DNA from: Afipia birgiae 34632
GTDB taxonomy: Bacteria > Pseudomonadota > Alphaproteobacteria > Rhizobiales > Xanthobacteraceae
Length of the DNA stretch: 64,000 nucleotides
Reading direction: 5' to 3'
NCBI RefSeq assembly: GCF_000308295.2
Contig: NZ_HG326653.1
Span: 765,212-829,211 of the forward strand
The translations under genes were made by a program, and so were the position numbers. Numbering within the stretch: position 1 is the first letter of the stretch; each line of letters opens with the position of its first letter. The notes beneath the pieces were generated by a model. It saw only the letters and a program-made list of their open reading frames with translations, made no database searches and was not told the origin of the DNA. Below, one piece after another: positions 19,501 through 29,228 of the stretch.

Positions 19501-22473
19501 ATGCCCCGCCGGATGATTTTGACGGATGCCGAACGGCAGAATTTCCTTGCTCTTCCCATTGATGACGACACTCTGATCCGGCATTGGTGCCTCGATGACG
19601 ATGATCGCCATCTTATCGAAACTCGACGCCATGATGACACTCGGTTGGGATTAGCGCTTCAGCTCTCTGCTCTTCGTTATCCCGGCCGCCTGATTCAGCG
19701 GGGGGAAGTCATCCCTTCTGTGGCGCTGTCGTTTCTGGCCGAACAACTCGGGATCGAGCCAGAGGCACTTTCCACTTTTGCACGGAGAGCACCAACCCGC
19801 TATGAGCAGCTCGCCATCCTGCGCCAGCACTATGGCTTCACTGAACTGTCACACCCGTTGCGCGCCGATCTGCTTGCATTTGCACGCGGCATTGCGATCG
19901 CTTCGACGAAAGACAAATTTGTCGTTGCAACACTGGCTGACGAGATGCGGCGGAGGCGCATCATTATTCCCGGCATTACCGTGCTCGAACGGTTGGCGGG
20001 GCAGGCTTGCACTGAAGCCGAGGAGGCGCTGTATACCGATGTCGCCGGAAGATTGACGCCGGACCTTGTTCTTCGGATGGAAACATTGCTCGGCGCGGGA
20101 CGACGCGCAAAACAGAGCGGCATATCCTGGTTGCGAGAACCTCCCGGTAAAGCCGGGGCAACGGCCATGCGGGGATTGATAGATCGACTGGAGGCCGTGC
20201 GTCATGTCGGTGTCCCCAATGATGTGCTTCAAGCGATCCCGGCTCACCGTGTTCGTCGGATGGCACAGGAAGGTCGTCGTCTGACTGCCCAGAATTTTGA
20301 GCAGATGCGGCCAGGCCGCCGTCACGCGACATTGGCCGCGTTTTTTCTGGAAATGGAAATAGCACTCACCGACGCGGCGATCAGCATGTTCGAGACGTTG
20401 ATTGGCAAGAGTTTTCGGCAGGCAGAGGCAGCCCGTGACAAGCAACTCCTCGAAACCGCATCGTCGGCGACATCCGCACTCGATTTCTTCGTCAATTTTG
20501 GCGAAGCCATAACCGCCCAACGCGAAGCTGGGCTTTCTCTTGATGAGGCGGTGACCACTGTCGCGAGCTGGGAAGAGCTCATTCAGGCAACAGCTTCGGC
20601 GAAGGCAGTGAGAAGGCCTCGCAGCGAGGATGATTTGATCACCTACCTGCCGGCTCAATATGCTCGCATCCGGCGGTTCGCGGCTGCATTTCTGGCCTCG
20701 TTCACCTTTGAAGGAAACCGCCGAAACGTACATATCATTGAAGCTATTGTGCAGATGGAAACTGCCTGGAGGAAAGGGGCCAGATCAAACGATCGGCCCT
20801 GGATCCGCAAGGCGTTGCTGCTGGCGAATGCGCGATGGCGCAAGGAAATCGTCGGCGCTGATGACGTGATCGACCGGAAGATGCTGGAACTCTTTCTCAT
20901 CGTCGAGCTGAAAAACAGGATTGCCGCCGGCGACATATGGATCAGGGGTTCCCGCGCCTACCGCGCACTCGACGAGTACATGATCTCGCACCAGACGTTT
21001 GCCGTCATCAAAGCCGAGGCCCGCATTCCGGTCGCGATTCCGATCGATGTCGAGACCTATCTCGCCCAGAAGGCCGACGCTCTGGATCAAAAGCTGCGTG
21101 AGGCGACACGTCGCCTGGAAACTAGTCGAGGCGATACCCGCATCGGCGCAAAAGGATTGCGGGTCCCAGCGGTCAGAAGCACGGAAACCGAAGCCGCAAT
21201 CGCGTTCGCAAGGCGGGTGGCGACAGCCATGCCGCCAATCCGGTTGACGGACCTTGTGGCCGATATCGACCGGATGACCGGCTTCAGTTCGTTATTCGAG
21301 CACCTCCAGACCGGTCGGTCACCTTCCGATCTGCGGGTGTTCTATGCGGCGCTGATCGCCGAAGCCACAAATCTCGGCTTCTCGAAGATGGCGCATGCCT
21401 GTCCCGGCATCACGCGCCGCCAGCTACAGCAGATGGCAATCTGGCATTTTCGCGAGGAGACATTCGCTCTGGCGCTCGCCAAACTGGTTGAGGCTCAACA
21501 CTCTGCCCCGTTCTCAACAGTGTTCGGCTCGCACGCTGTTTCCTCGTCGGACGGACAACATATCCATCTTGGCGACGGCGGCGAAGTCGCAGGCGGCGTC
21601 AATGGCAGGTATGGAAACAACCCGATTATCAAGCTCTACACCGCAATCTCTGGTCGCTACGCGCCCTTTCATACCAAAATCATCGCCGCAACGGCAAGTG
21701 AAGCCGTTCACGTGCTTGACGCATTGCTGGAAACCGACGCTGGCCTTAATATTGTCCGACACCACGTCGATGGCGGCGGCGTCAGCGATCTTGTATTCGC
21801 CCTCTGTCATGCGCTCGGCTTCGCATTCGTGCCGCGCATCCCCGATCTCGACGGGCGATGCCTCTACGCCTTCGGACTGGCCAAACAATACGGAATTCTT
21901 CAGAATGTCATGGGTGACCGGATTGACGCCGATCTGATCCGGACGCATTGGGATGATATCTTGCGCCTGATGACCTCGCTACGCACGCGCACCGTCAGCG
22001 CCTCGCTCATGCTGAAGCGATTGTCGGCGACAACGAGGCAAAGCGGTCTTGCCCAGGCGTTGCGCCAGATGGGACGGATTGAACGAACCCTCTTCACCCT
22101 CGACTGGATCAACGACGAGCAATTGCGAAAGACAACTACCGCTGAATTGAACAAGGGCGAAAGCCGGAACAGCCTTGTTCGGGCAGTCAATCTTCATCGT
22201 CTCGGCCGTTTCCGCGATCGCAGTCAGGAAAACCTGTCGATCCGGGCATCCGCTCTCAATCTGGTTGTCACCGCCATCATTCACTGGAACACAATCTATA
22301 TCGGCCGCGTCATCGATGCCCTGCGCAGTGCAGGACAGGCTATCCCGGATCATCTGCTGTCCAGCCTGTCGCCTCTCACATGGGAGCATGTGAACCTGAC
22401 CGGCGATTACCTCTGGGAAGAAAAGCCGGCTCTCGACAAAAACGGGTTCCGAGCCATCCCGTTCAACCCATGA
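19501..22473 (+). CDS. tnpA: Tn3-family transposase
   Basis: 990-residue replicative transposase. N-terminal DUF4158-type DNA-binding region (MPRRMILTDAERQNFLALP) and a C-terminal DDE domain: first Asp in SSDGQH, second Asp in HVDGGGVSDLVFALCHALGF, Glu in NKGESRN. Length is normal for the family. The ATG at 19501 with GGAG ten bases upstream is preferred over an in-frame GTG at 19483. It ends eight bases before the right inverted repeat and appears intact, so the element may still be mobile. Confidence 0.95.
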   Translation: MPRRMILTDAERQNFLALPIDDDTLIRHWCLDDDDRHLIETRRHDDTRLGLALQLSALRYPGRLIQRGEVIPSVALSFLAEQLGIEPEALSTFARRAPTRYEQLAILRQHYGFTELSHPLRADLLAFARGIAIASTKDKFVVATLADEMRRRRIIIPGITVLERLAGQACTEAEEALYTDVAGRLTPDLVLRMETLLGAGRRAKQSGISWLREPPGKAGATAMRGLIDRLEAVRHVGVPNDVLQAIPAHRVRRMAQEGRRLTAQNFEQMRPGRRHATLAAFFLEMEIALTDAAISMFETLIGKSFRQAEAARDKQLLETASSATSALDFFVNFGEAITAQREAGLSLDEAVTTVASWEELIQATASAKAVRRPRSEDDLITYLPAQYARIRRFAAAFLASFTFEGNRRNVHIIEAIVQMETAWRKGARSNDRPWIRKALLLANARWRKEIVGADDVIDRKMLELFLIVELKNRIAAGDIWIRGSRAYRALDEYMISHQTFAVIKAEARIPVAIPIDVETYLAQKADALDQKLREATRRLETSRGDTRIGAKGLRVPAVRSTETEAAIAFARRVATAMPPIRLTDLVADIDRMTGFSSLFEHLQTGRSPSDLRVFYAALIAEATNLGFSKMAHACPGITRRQLQQMAIWHFREETFALALAKLVEAQHSAPFSTVFGSHAVSSSDGQHIHLGDGGEVAGGVNGRYGNNPIIKLYTAISGRYAPFHTKIIAATASEAVHVLDALLETDAGLNIVRHHVDGGGVSDLVFALCHALGFAFVPRIPDLDGRCLYAFGLAKQYGILQNVMGDRIDADLIRTHWDDILRLMTSLRTRTVSASLMLKRLSATTRQSGLAQALRQMGRIERTLFTLDWINDEQLRKTTTAELNKGESRNSLVRAVNLHRLGRFRDRSQENLSIRASALNLVVTAIIHWNTIYIGRVIDALRSAGQAIPDHLLSSLSPLTWEHVNLTGDYLWEEKPALDKNGFRAIPFNP

Positions 22474-22481
22474 TCCGCCTG

Positions 22482-22515
22482 CCGTATATCTGTGCCCCTT
22501 TAATGTTCAGGGGCC
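22482..22515 (-). repeat. IRR: Transposon right inverted repeat
   Basis: 34-base perfect inverse copy of 13490-13523. It is followed directly by the second copy of the target duplication ATGAG (22516-22520), after which the E2 coding frame resumes. Confidence 0.93.
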
Positions 22516-22755
22516 ATGAGGTAGCTGCCCCTCCACGTTCCCGGGTAAACGGATCAGCACGGGCGAGAGCACCCGCACTTCGGGAAAGGATCCGAGCTCG
22601 TATCGTATCTCCAGAGAGTAACTCGCATATTGCGGCCTTACGCTTCCTACCCACCGGGCGGACTGGGCGCGACGGTCGACACCGCGCGCAGCGAACTGCG
22701 GCCAGGCCGCTTTCATGGAGGCGATCTGCTCGTCGATGGAGAGGATCGCCGCCAT
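22516..22755 (-). pseudogene. CBASS E2-like protein, 5' fragment
   Basis: First 80 codons of the E2-like gene, from the ATG at 22755, two bases after the CD-NTase stop, down to the transposon. The sequence (RWVGSVRPQYASYSLEIRY, FPEVRVLSPVL) is the beta-sheet half of the bacterial E2 family found in type II short CBASS. Reading then enters the transposon end and stops after two more codons. Removing the transposon and one ATGAG copy restores the frame exactly (QLPH joined to VYPPAED), so the insertion is the only lesion seen. Confidence 0.88.
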
Positions 22756-22757
22756 CG

Positions 22758-24005
22758 TCAGATCTTCTGCCCGAAGAAAGTGTGCGGCCGCGCTGTCGCG
22801 ACTGCCGGATTGATCATCGGCGCAGCGACTGCGGCGGCGGAGGGCAACAGCACGCCGCCCCGCCGAGTGTAGAGCTGACGCGACTGCTGGATGCCGCCAC
22901 CAACTTCGGTCGCGATCTGATCGGCGGCCCGGGTCACGACGCGGTCGCCGAAATTCCCGCGCAAGACGTCCATCATCGTGTTGGGGAACATCTCGCCCTT
23001 GCGCATCGCCTCCAGCGAACGCACGAGCTCACGCAGATACTCGGCGAATTCATTCTGCTGAGCAACGGATTCAGGCCAACGGTCGGTAAAGACATCGGCC
23101 TTGCAGACCGGATTGGCGACATGCAGGAGGCGCCCGTAGAGCGAGGCCTGCTCGATGTCGCGGACGATCCAGCTTGCGAGGCGAACGAGCATGGCGCTGA
23201 GCGACGTGTTCGGATGCGCGGCGAGCCCGGCATAGTAAGAGAGCATCACCGACGGCGGGATGCGTCCGCTGTAGCTGGCGTAGCGGATATTGCGGTAGCG
23301 CTTGAGGAGCTGGAGCGCGAGCGTCGCCGTATTCTTGACGATGAAGTCGCACTGATCGGGCACATCGTCGACGTCGGCGTCGGCGCGCGTCGCAAGGCCC
23401 GCATGGTCGAGCCACCGCCGGTGGAACTCCTTCGCCATGCGGACTTCCAGCGGCGTCCGGCTCGCATACCACTGTGCGAAGCCGTAGGCGTTCATGTCGA
23501 CGAAGCGATCGTCTTCGGAGCGGCGCGGACCTTTGGCGTGGGTGATCAAGCCTTCGCGATCAAGCGTGCCGTAGGCGCGCAGCGATGGCGTGACATCGAG
23601 ATGCATCTTGTCGGCGTAGAACAGGGTGACGCAGCGCGTCTGCCGCAATACCCGCTGCACGGGGTAGTCACTGAGCGCGGATTCGAGCTCGGTCAGGATT
23701 TCGAGGGGCGGCATGCCGCGAAAGCGGCCGCCGAGCTGTGAGACGATGTCGAGATCGTATTCGTCATCAGTGCCGCGCGTCGAAATCGTGGCGTCGATCG
23801 CCATGGAGCCCTGCGGATAGAAGTGCTCGATCTGGTCGAAGAAGGCGGCCGTGGCCTCGAGATGGCGTCGCACCGCCTCGTAGCGTGACTTCGCCTTGTC
23901 ATGCAGCGAGGGCGGCAGCTGAACGCTGAGCGCGATTTCGGCGAGGATACGGTCGAGAGGGTCGTCGAAGGGATTGAGGCCGGTCGGCGCAAGCTGGATG
24001 TTCAC
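22758..24005 (-). CDS. CBASS cyclic-oligonucleotide synthase (CD-NTase)
   Basis: 415-residue cGAS/DncV-like nucleotidyltransferase, the sensor-synthase of CBASS that makes the cyclic nucleotide activating CapV. The polymerase-beta active site is complete: Gly66-Ser67 (YPQGSMAID), Asp84 and Asp86 (YDLDIV) and Asp137 (MHLDVTPS). The C-terminal helical domain is present. I chose the GTG at 24005, which follows GGAG; an ATG at 24137 would add 44 residues that lie over the promoter and operator repeats. The protein ends in FFGQKI. With E2 and CapV but no E1/Cap3 it belongs to the type II short layout. The product nucleotide cannot be told. Confidence 0.9.
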   Translation of the reverse strand: MNIQLAPTGLNPFDDPLDRILAEIALSVQLPPSLHDKAKSRYEAVRRHLEATAAFFDQIEHFYPQGSMAIDATISTRGTDDEYDLDIVSQLGGRFRGMPPLEILTELESALSDYPVQRVLRQTRCVTLFYADKMHLDVTPSLRAYGTLDREGLITHAKGPRRSEDDRFVDMNAYGFAQWYASRTPLEVRMAKEFHRRWLDHAGLATRADADVDDVPDQCDFIVKNTATLALQLLKRYRNIRYASYSGRIPPSVMLSYYAGLAAHPNTSLSAMLVRLASWIVRDIEQASLYGRLLHVANPVCKADVFTDRWPESVAQQNEFAEYLRELVRSLEAMRKGEMFPNTMMDVLRGNFGDRVVTRAADQIATEVGGGIQQSRQLYTRRGGVLLPSAAAVAAPMINPAVATARPHTFFGQKI

Positions 24006-24090
24006 ATCGATCTCCGCGGCGGGCTGGGCTGCATCTGTGCATCTCGTCACCGCCCGCGCGATGTTCGGGATGATATGAATCGGAATATGT

Positions 24091-24158
24091 CTACTCCGAA
24101 CAAGATGGGGAGCTTGAATGCGTCTGTCAAGGGACATAGGATATAGCTACTCCGAACA
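24091..24158. promoter_or_regulatory. Divergent CBASS/capH control region with repeat operator
   Basis: CTACTCCGAACA occurs twice as a direct repeat (24091-24102 and 24147-24158), each preceded by an AT-rich patch (GGAATATGT; GGATATAG). It lies between the divergent CD-NTase and capH genes, and is the likely CapH binding site controlling both directions. Confidence 0.6.
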
Positions 24159-24191
24159 GGGCTTGGGCCGAACCGAGCGGAAGGACTGGTT

Positions 24192-24512
24192 ATGAAATTT
24201 GGTGAGCGGATCAAGGACTTACGGACAAAGAAAGGTCTGACGCTCGATCAGCTTGCGCAGGATACCGGCTCGTCGAAGAGCTACATCTGGGAGCTGGAGA
24301 ACAAGAATCCGCCCAGGCCCTCTGCCGAAAAGCTGTCCGCGATTGCGGGCGCCCTGGGGGTTACGGTCGACTATCTGATCGGAAGCGACAAGCAGACGCT
24401 CAGCCAGGCGGAGGATACCGCCTTCTTCCGGCAATATAGCGGTCTTCCGGAGGATACCCGCCGGCAGATTCGCGAGATGGCCCGCATCCTGGATACGAAA
24501 ACACGCAAATGA
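24192..24512 (+). CDS. capH: CBASS repressor CapH (XRE family)
   Basis: 106-residue transcription factor with an N-terminal helix-turn-helix (residues 5-60, LTLDQLAQDTGSSKSYIWEL) and a short helical C-terminal dimerisation segment. In CBASS loci, CapH represses the operon and is cut by the metallopeptidase CapP when DNA is damaged. Here it is divergent from the CD-NTase and overlaps capP by ATGA, the standard CapHP arrangement. GGAAGGA precedes the ATG. Confidence 0.85.
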   Translation: MKFGERIKDLRTKKGLTLDQLAQDTGSSKSYIWELENKNPPRPSAEKLSAIAGALGVTVDYLIGSDKQTLSQAEDTAFFRQYSGLPEDTRRQIREMARILDTKTRK

Positions 24513-25432
24513 GCGAACCCGGCCGCCTTCGCCCGCTGAAGGAGGCGGCGCGCATCACGCAGATGCTGGACATCGTGCTCGGAGCGGATCGATTTGATCG
24601 AGCGCCGGTCGACGTACTCCGACTCGCGTTGGAATACTCTCGCCAGATCGCGCCCGAAAGCCCCATCCACGAGGTCGTCGCGCGCAAGATGCCTGGCTGC
24701 GTCGGCGCATTGGTCTATGGCGAGGCGCGACCGCGTCAATGGGCGATCATGTACCATGTCGGCCAGTCGGACGGGCGTCGCTCGTTTACCGTCGGACACG
24801 AGTTCGCCCACTACGTCCTGCATCGCCAGCTGATCGAGCAGGATGGGGCTTTCGACGGCGGCATCTATTGCGATGAGAACGCGGTGGATCGTCGCGGTGG
24901 GTCCGGCATCGAGCAGGAAGCCGACGAGTTTGCCGCGGCTCTGCTGATGCCGCTTCACGATTTCCGCCGCCAGCTGCCGGCCAAGGCACGGGCTGATTTT
25001 GACACGCTCAGCCGCCTCGCGAAACGCTATGGCGTGTCGTTGACTGCGGCGATCCTGCGCTGGCTCGAATACACCGAAACACGGGCCATGATGGTGGTCT
25101 CGAACGAGGGTTTTGCGCATTGGGCGAAGCCGAGTGGTCCTGCGCTGAAGTCGGGGCGATTCATCAGGACGAAGAACACGGTGTACGAGCTGCCCTCGCA
25201 AGCCTTTGCTGCAAGGCGCGATTACTCTGACCGCGCGCTGAGCGGCATTTCGCAACAAGCTGGCATCTGGTTTCCGGAGCCGGTCCATGAGATGTGCTTT
25301 CGCTCTGACCGATATGACCAGGAAATCACCGTGCTGCAATTCGAAGCAGACGGTCCGCGGTTCCAAGCAGAAGAGGAAGAGACCGACGTTTTCGACCATT
25401 TCAAACGAAGCGGCCAAATGCCGGTTCGATAG
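24509..25432 (+). CDS. capP: CBASS regulatory metallopeptidase CapP (ImmA/IrrE type)
   Basis: 307-residue ImmA/IrrE-family zinc peptidase. The zinc motif HEFAH (His97, Glu98, His101) and a downstream acidic ligand segment (IEQEADEFAAALLMP) are intact. CapP-type proteins sense single-stranded DNA and cleave CapH, releasing CBASS expression under DNA damage. The C-terminal third (about residues 205-300) is a distinct sensor-like domain. It overlaps capH by four bases and is followed after 58 bases by a co-oriented nuclease-like gene. Confidence 0.87.
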   Translation: MSEPGRLRPLKEAARITQMLDIVLGADRFDRAPVDVLRLALEYSRQIAPESPIHEVVARKMPGCVGALVYGEARPRQWAIMYHVGQSDGRRSFTVGHEFAHYVLHRQLIEQDGAFDGGIYCDENAVDRRGGSGIEQEADEFAAALLMPLHDFRRQLPAKARADFDTLSRLAKRYGVSLTAAILRWLEYTETRAMMVVSNEGFAHWAKPSGPALKSGRFIRTKNTVYELPSQAFAARRDYSDRALSGISQQAGIWFPEPVHEMCFRSDRYDQEITVLQFEADGPRFQAEEEETDVFDHFKRSGQMPVR

Positions 25433-25490
25433 AATAACAATCCTCTTCGCATCGGAACCGGCCTAGACGATCCATTGCGGTTGTTGAGAT

Positions 25491-27686
25491 ATGAATGCGA
25501 GTGAGCCCGTGCCGTTACAAAATCCGCCGCGGCAGCTGAAAGAGAATCTCGTAAAACAGGCATTGAAGACATTCGCCTGGGACCAGTTCAAACAGCATCT
25601 ATCGATGTTGGATCTGGACGACGATGTCGTCTCGGAACTCCTCGGCCACATTCGTCGCAGCACCGATTTTCTCATCAAGCGACCTGACGCAGCTCGGGAA
25701 GCGGCGCGCTCCATCTTCATCGACGAGTTGGGCAATTTCCTCAGGGATCACCACGGCCAGGACGCAGCGGCGCCGCTCGGCAATGAGATCGCAATTATTC
25801 AACGAATCGAAGACGGCTATCGCGAAATCCTACGTACACAGGAGGGGACGGTCGCCGCCAAGCTGCTGCCTGACACCCAGGCTTCGGCAGCGCTTTCGCG
25901 ATCGGCATACTCCTATCATGAGCTGATGGAAGCCTTCCGCACCGCGAGCAGCACACGGAAGGAATTGACGCTGCAGTCCTTCCGGATAAGGCAGCCCGAC
26001 GGCTCTTCCTATTCGCCCGATGGCGTACTCGCGGGCATTGTCGATATCACCACGATGACTCTGATGCTCCTCGGTCATCGCTACCGTTGGTTCGATAGTC
26101 AGAAGTTCCTGGTGTTGCCGAAATTGTCGGACGTCACCGACGACGAGATCTATAAGGCCGGGTTGACGGAAGTGTTGGCCGCCTCCTGGCGTCACTGGGA
26201 ACGGATGGAGCAGCGCTGCCGCTATTTCGGTGGCGAACTCAAGGTTTTCACGAAAGGCAATCTACCGACGTGGACACCCGAAGGTGCCGAAACGGCCATT
26301 GAATACGACCACATCAGTGACGGCGAATTCTTCGATTACCTCGCGAACGATCGCCTCAACGATCGCCTCATCCAAACGTTCCAGGAGATGGCGCTTCAGA
26401 TCAACATGGATGCGACGGAGTCGGGCATCGCGAGACCGCTAAGCCTCCCCCCTGGCGTCTTCGTTTCAGCGCAGGAGGCGCATTCCGACGTCTCTCTCAG
26501 TGAGATCCTCGGCTATTCGATCGTCGATGATCAGGAGCGTCCCTGCGGGTTGAGGCTTATCGAATGGATTCGGGGTTACGCGACGCTGCGTTGCCTCTCC
26601 GACGAACGATACGTCCAGGCCGGGAGGAATGGCCTCTGCGCCACCGTGCCCCGCGAGACGCTTATTGCCGTCCTCGATCGTGTCGGCCTGAAGGACGGGA
26701 CGGCCGAGATATTCATCGACCTCGTGTCGCTTCGGGCGTCCAGCCGCGATCTTTTCGACCATCCGCTAATTCGCATGGAGGACGGTTCACTCCTCGTCTT
26801 CGGCCCCGGCATTCTGACTTCTGATCCCGCGCGTTTGACCCTTTCCGCTATCGGAAATCAGGGCAAGCAGCTAGGTCGCAAAGGAAAGGCTTTCGAGCAG
26901 GAGACGCTAGCGTTCTTCGTGAAACAAGGCTTTGCAGCAAAGGCTTTCAAGTTCAAGCGGGACGGAGAGGAGTTCGAGTACGATGTAGTCGTTCCGTGGG
27001 ACGATTACATCTTCATCCTCGAATGCAAGAACCGTACGCTATCGGGACACAACCCTGCGGCCGCATATCACTTCGCGCTGGAGATGCTGTCAGCGGTCAA
27101 TCAAGTGAAGCGACTGGCCGATGCGCTTGTCGAGCATTCCGATATCGTTCTCGAGCGAGCCGGCATTGACGTGGCCAACAAGACCATCGTGCCGTGTGTC
27201 GTCAATTCCCTACCATATGCAAGAACGGGCGATCTTGACGGCGTCTACATCACCGACGCCTCGGGATTGAAGCGATTCTTTCAAGACCGCAACTTCCACA
27301 TCGTTCGGCCACACAATCTCAAAGGCAAGGGCATCGTCCTGCACCGTACGGCGATGAAGTCGCTTTGGAAGGGAGACAAGCCAACGCCGGACGACTTGGT
27401 ATCGTATCTCGCTGACCCCCTTCAGTTGCAGTTGATGATTGGCCATGCAAAGAAGAGCGGACATCGCTTTGGTCTGGGAGAGCGCACCGTTGCGGCAGTC
27501 GTTGATCTCGCGCACGATGAAATGACGACTGCTAGCATTGCGAAGCTATTTTCGGTTGATGGTGAGTGGGTCGAACGCGAAGCCAAGGCAGTTACGCACG
27601 CCATCAAAGATGCAATGCGAAGGCAAGAGCAGCGAGCGGTCCGTAAAGCTGATCGCGCTTGGCGAGCCCAGCAACGACGTCGTTGA
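25491..27686 (+). CDS. Unrecognised 731-aa protein with a nuclease-fold domain
   Basis: No named family recognised. The N-terminal 450 residues are mostly helical. Residues about 470-560 look like a PD-(D/E)xK nuclease: GRKGKAFEQETLAFF helix, then EYDVVV with Asp498, then ILECKN with Glu511 and Lys513, then a helix with a regularly spaced basic face. The C-terminal 150 residues end in a basic helix (RRQEQRAVRKADRAW) preceded by a helix-turn-helix-like stretch. It lies 58 bases behind capP in the same direction, so it may share the capHP promoter. A DNA-damage-controlled nuclease in anti-phage defence is a hypothesis. The gap 27687-27905 to the convergent neighbour holds no gene. Confidence 0.65.
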   Translation: MNASEPVPLQNPPRQLKENLVKQALKTFAWDQFKQHLSMLDLDDDVVSELLGHIRRSTDFLIKRPDAAREAARSIFIDELGNFLRDHHGQDAAAPLGNEIAIIQRIEDGYREILRTQEGTVAAKLLPDTQASAALSRSAYSYHELMEAFRTASSTRKELTLQSFRIRQPDGSSYSPDGVLAGIVDITTMTLMLLGHRYRWFDSQKFLVLPKLSDVTDDEIYKAGLTEVLAASWRHWERMEQRCRYFGGELKVFTKGNLPTWTPEGAETAIEYDHISDGEFFDYLANDRLNDRLIQTFQEMALQINMDATESGIARPLSLPPGVFVSAQEAHSDVSLSEILGYSIVDDQERPCGLRLIEWIRGYATLRCLSDERYVQAGRNGLCATVPRETLIAVLDRVGLKDGTAEIFIDLVSLRASSRDLFDHPLIRMEDGSLLVFGPGILTSDPARLTLSAIGNQGKQLGRKGKAFEQETLAFFVKQGFAAKAFKFKRDGEEFEYDVVVPWDDYIFILECKNRTLSGHNPAAAYHFALEMLSAVNQVKRLADALVEHSDIVLERAGIDVANKTIVPCVVNSLPYARTGDLDGVYITDASGLKRFFQDRNFHIVRPHNLKGKGIVLHRTAMKSLWKGDKPTPDDLVSYLADPLQLQLMIGHAKKSGHRFGLGERTVAAVVDLAHDEMTTASIAKLFSVDGEWVEREAKAVTHAIKDAMRRQEQRAVRKADRAWRAQQRRR

Positions 27687-27905
27687 GCCCGCGTCAGGTC
27701 GCCGATCTCACTGCGCGATGCTCGATGGCCGCCTCGGAAAGAAGATTCATCAAGATCAAGACGACGGAGGTTCATCGCAAGGCTGCCGCTACAGGCGCGT
27801 GGCCCTTCGACCTCTGGGTCGATCGCGGTGGAGTTCGACCCCCAGTCTACAGATGGTTGTTGAGAAGCCAAAGTCCGTCGGAGATTGGTGGATCGGCGAG
27901 CAACT

Positions 27906-29228
27906 TCATTGCCGGACGCGATGCAGTCGAAAGAGCTTTTCGAAGAAATCCGTAATCCTCGCCTCGGCGCCGTCACCGACCAGCTCATTCGCGCCGAACC
28001 GATAGACCTCGTATCCGGCAAGGCGCAGCTCGCGGTCGGCCGACACCATATCGGCGTAGACCTTCAATGAAGGAAGATCGTTTTCCGAGAAGTGATGCTT
28101 GCCGTCGACCTCGATCACGATGCGCTGGCGGCTGGGAAGCAGCATCAGGAAGTCCATGCGCTGACGCGGTAGGGGAAGCCGGTGGCGCAGGGTTTTCACG
28201 ACGGCAGGATCATAGTGAAGGTAGACCTGCGGCAGGAGCGCCGGCAGCGCCTCGCCGAGGGCGGACCGATAGGCCTTGAAGTAGGTCGCGAAAAGCTTGC
28301 GTTCTGCGTCCGAGGCCAGGGATTCCTGGAGGCGCGCTCCGAGATTTGCAGCATCAGCCCCCGGCGTGACCTCGCCCCACCAGGAAACGAGTTCCGACCA
28401 CAAAAGACCGGTCGCGCCAATCGGCCGGTCGTAGACCAGGCAGCTCTCTTCGCCAGACAGGATGATGATGTCGTTGTTGATCGCATCGACAAAGCCGATC
28501 TCCGGCTTTGGTCCTCGCGAGGCGAAGATCAGGTTTTTCGGCCGACCACTAACCCCGCGCACCAGGGAGCGGAAACTGAAGAGCGGGTGACCGGATATCT
28601 CGCCGTCCCGCGCAAGCTCATATCCATCCCGCGCGAGAACCCTGTTCAGCGCTGCGACCGTCTTCGCCTGCTCATCGCCCGATCGGCAAAGGGGATGAAC
28701 AACTTGTTCGAGCAAGGCGCCGAACCTGGCCCTGGAACAATCGAAGGCCCCGATTTCTCCGAACAATTGTTCGACCGACCAATCGCCGGGATTGTGATCC
28801 ATGTGCCGGGCGACCCGGTCGCGCAGGCTCTGGCCGCTGCTGCCGAAAAAGCCTTCGAATGGCGAGGAAAGCGGGAAGTAGCCCTCGACCACTTCCACGG
28901 TGCTGCGTTCACCGGCGAGATCGTCGCCGAGGATCCGCGCGACGTCTCGTCGTGTGATCTGCGTCAGCGGCGGATCATCAGCCTCGAGCACCTTGCGACC
29001 CGCTTCATCGAGCGGGATATCGCTGCGAGCAGCAGCGAATTTGAGCGCCAGTCGAGCCAGATCCTCCTGCGTGAGGTTCTCGAGCACCGCTTCGATACGC
29101 TGCCGTTTCGAGAAACCCTCCGGGGCAGGCACGACCAGCCCGGCGATCTGCTCTGGCTCCCGGCTCATTTGGGTGTGCGTCATCCCGTGCAGAATCCCGG
29201 AGATGAGCCCGTAAAGGTCATCCGCCAC
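27906..29228 (-). CDS. Unrecognised 440-aa protein with Vsr/DUF559-like C-terminus
   Basis: The first 280 residues match no family I know. The C-terminal 100 residues carry the pattern of a Vsr/DUF559-type endonuclease fold: RMDFLMLL with Asp359, IVIEVDGKHH with Glu373 and Asp375, then RELRLAGYEVYRFGANEL, which is the usual last strand-helix of that fold. It overlaps the upstream gene by 11 bases and is the last gene of a four-gene operon headed by the AbiE pair. A nuclease effector is plausible; nothing in the sequence names a target. Confidence 0.65.
   Translation of the reverse strand: MADDLYGLISGILHGMTHTQMSREPEQIAGLVVPAPEGFSKRQRIEAVLENLTQEDLARLALKFAAARSDIPLDEAGRKVLEADDPPLTQITRRDVARILGDDLAGERSTVEVVEGYFPLSSPFEGFFGSSGQSLRDRVARHMDHNPGDWSVEQLFGEIGAFDCSRARFGALLEQVVHPLCRSGDEQAKTVAALNRVLARDGYELARDGEISGHPLFSFRSLVRGVSGRPKNLIFASRGPKPEIGFVDAINNDIIILSGEESCLVYDRPIGATGLLWSELVSWWGEVTPGADAANLGARLQESLASDAERKLFATYFKAYRSALGEALPALLPQVYLHYDPAVVKTLRHRLPLPRQRMDFLMLLPSRQRIVIEVDGKHHFSENDLPSLKVYADMVSADRELRLAGYEVYRFGANELVGDGAEARITDFFEKLFRLHRVRQ

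Noticed and set aside
22380-23741. Long plus-strand open frame (453 codons) opposite the CD-NTase
   Set aside because: It is antisense to a clear CD-NTase with all catalytic residues and also runs across the transposon border; its sequence is Arg/His-rich in the way high-GC shadows are.
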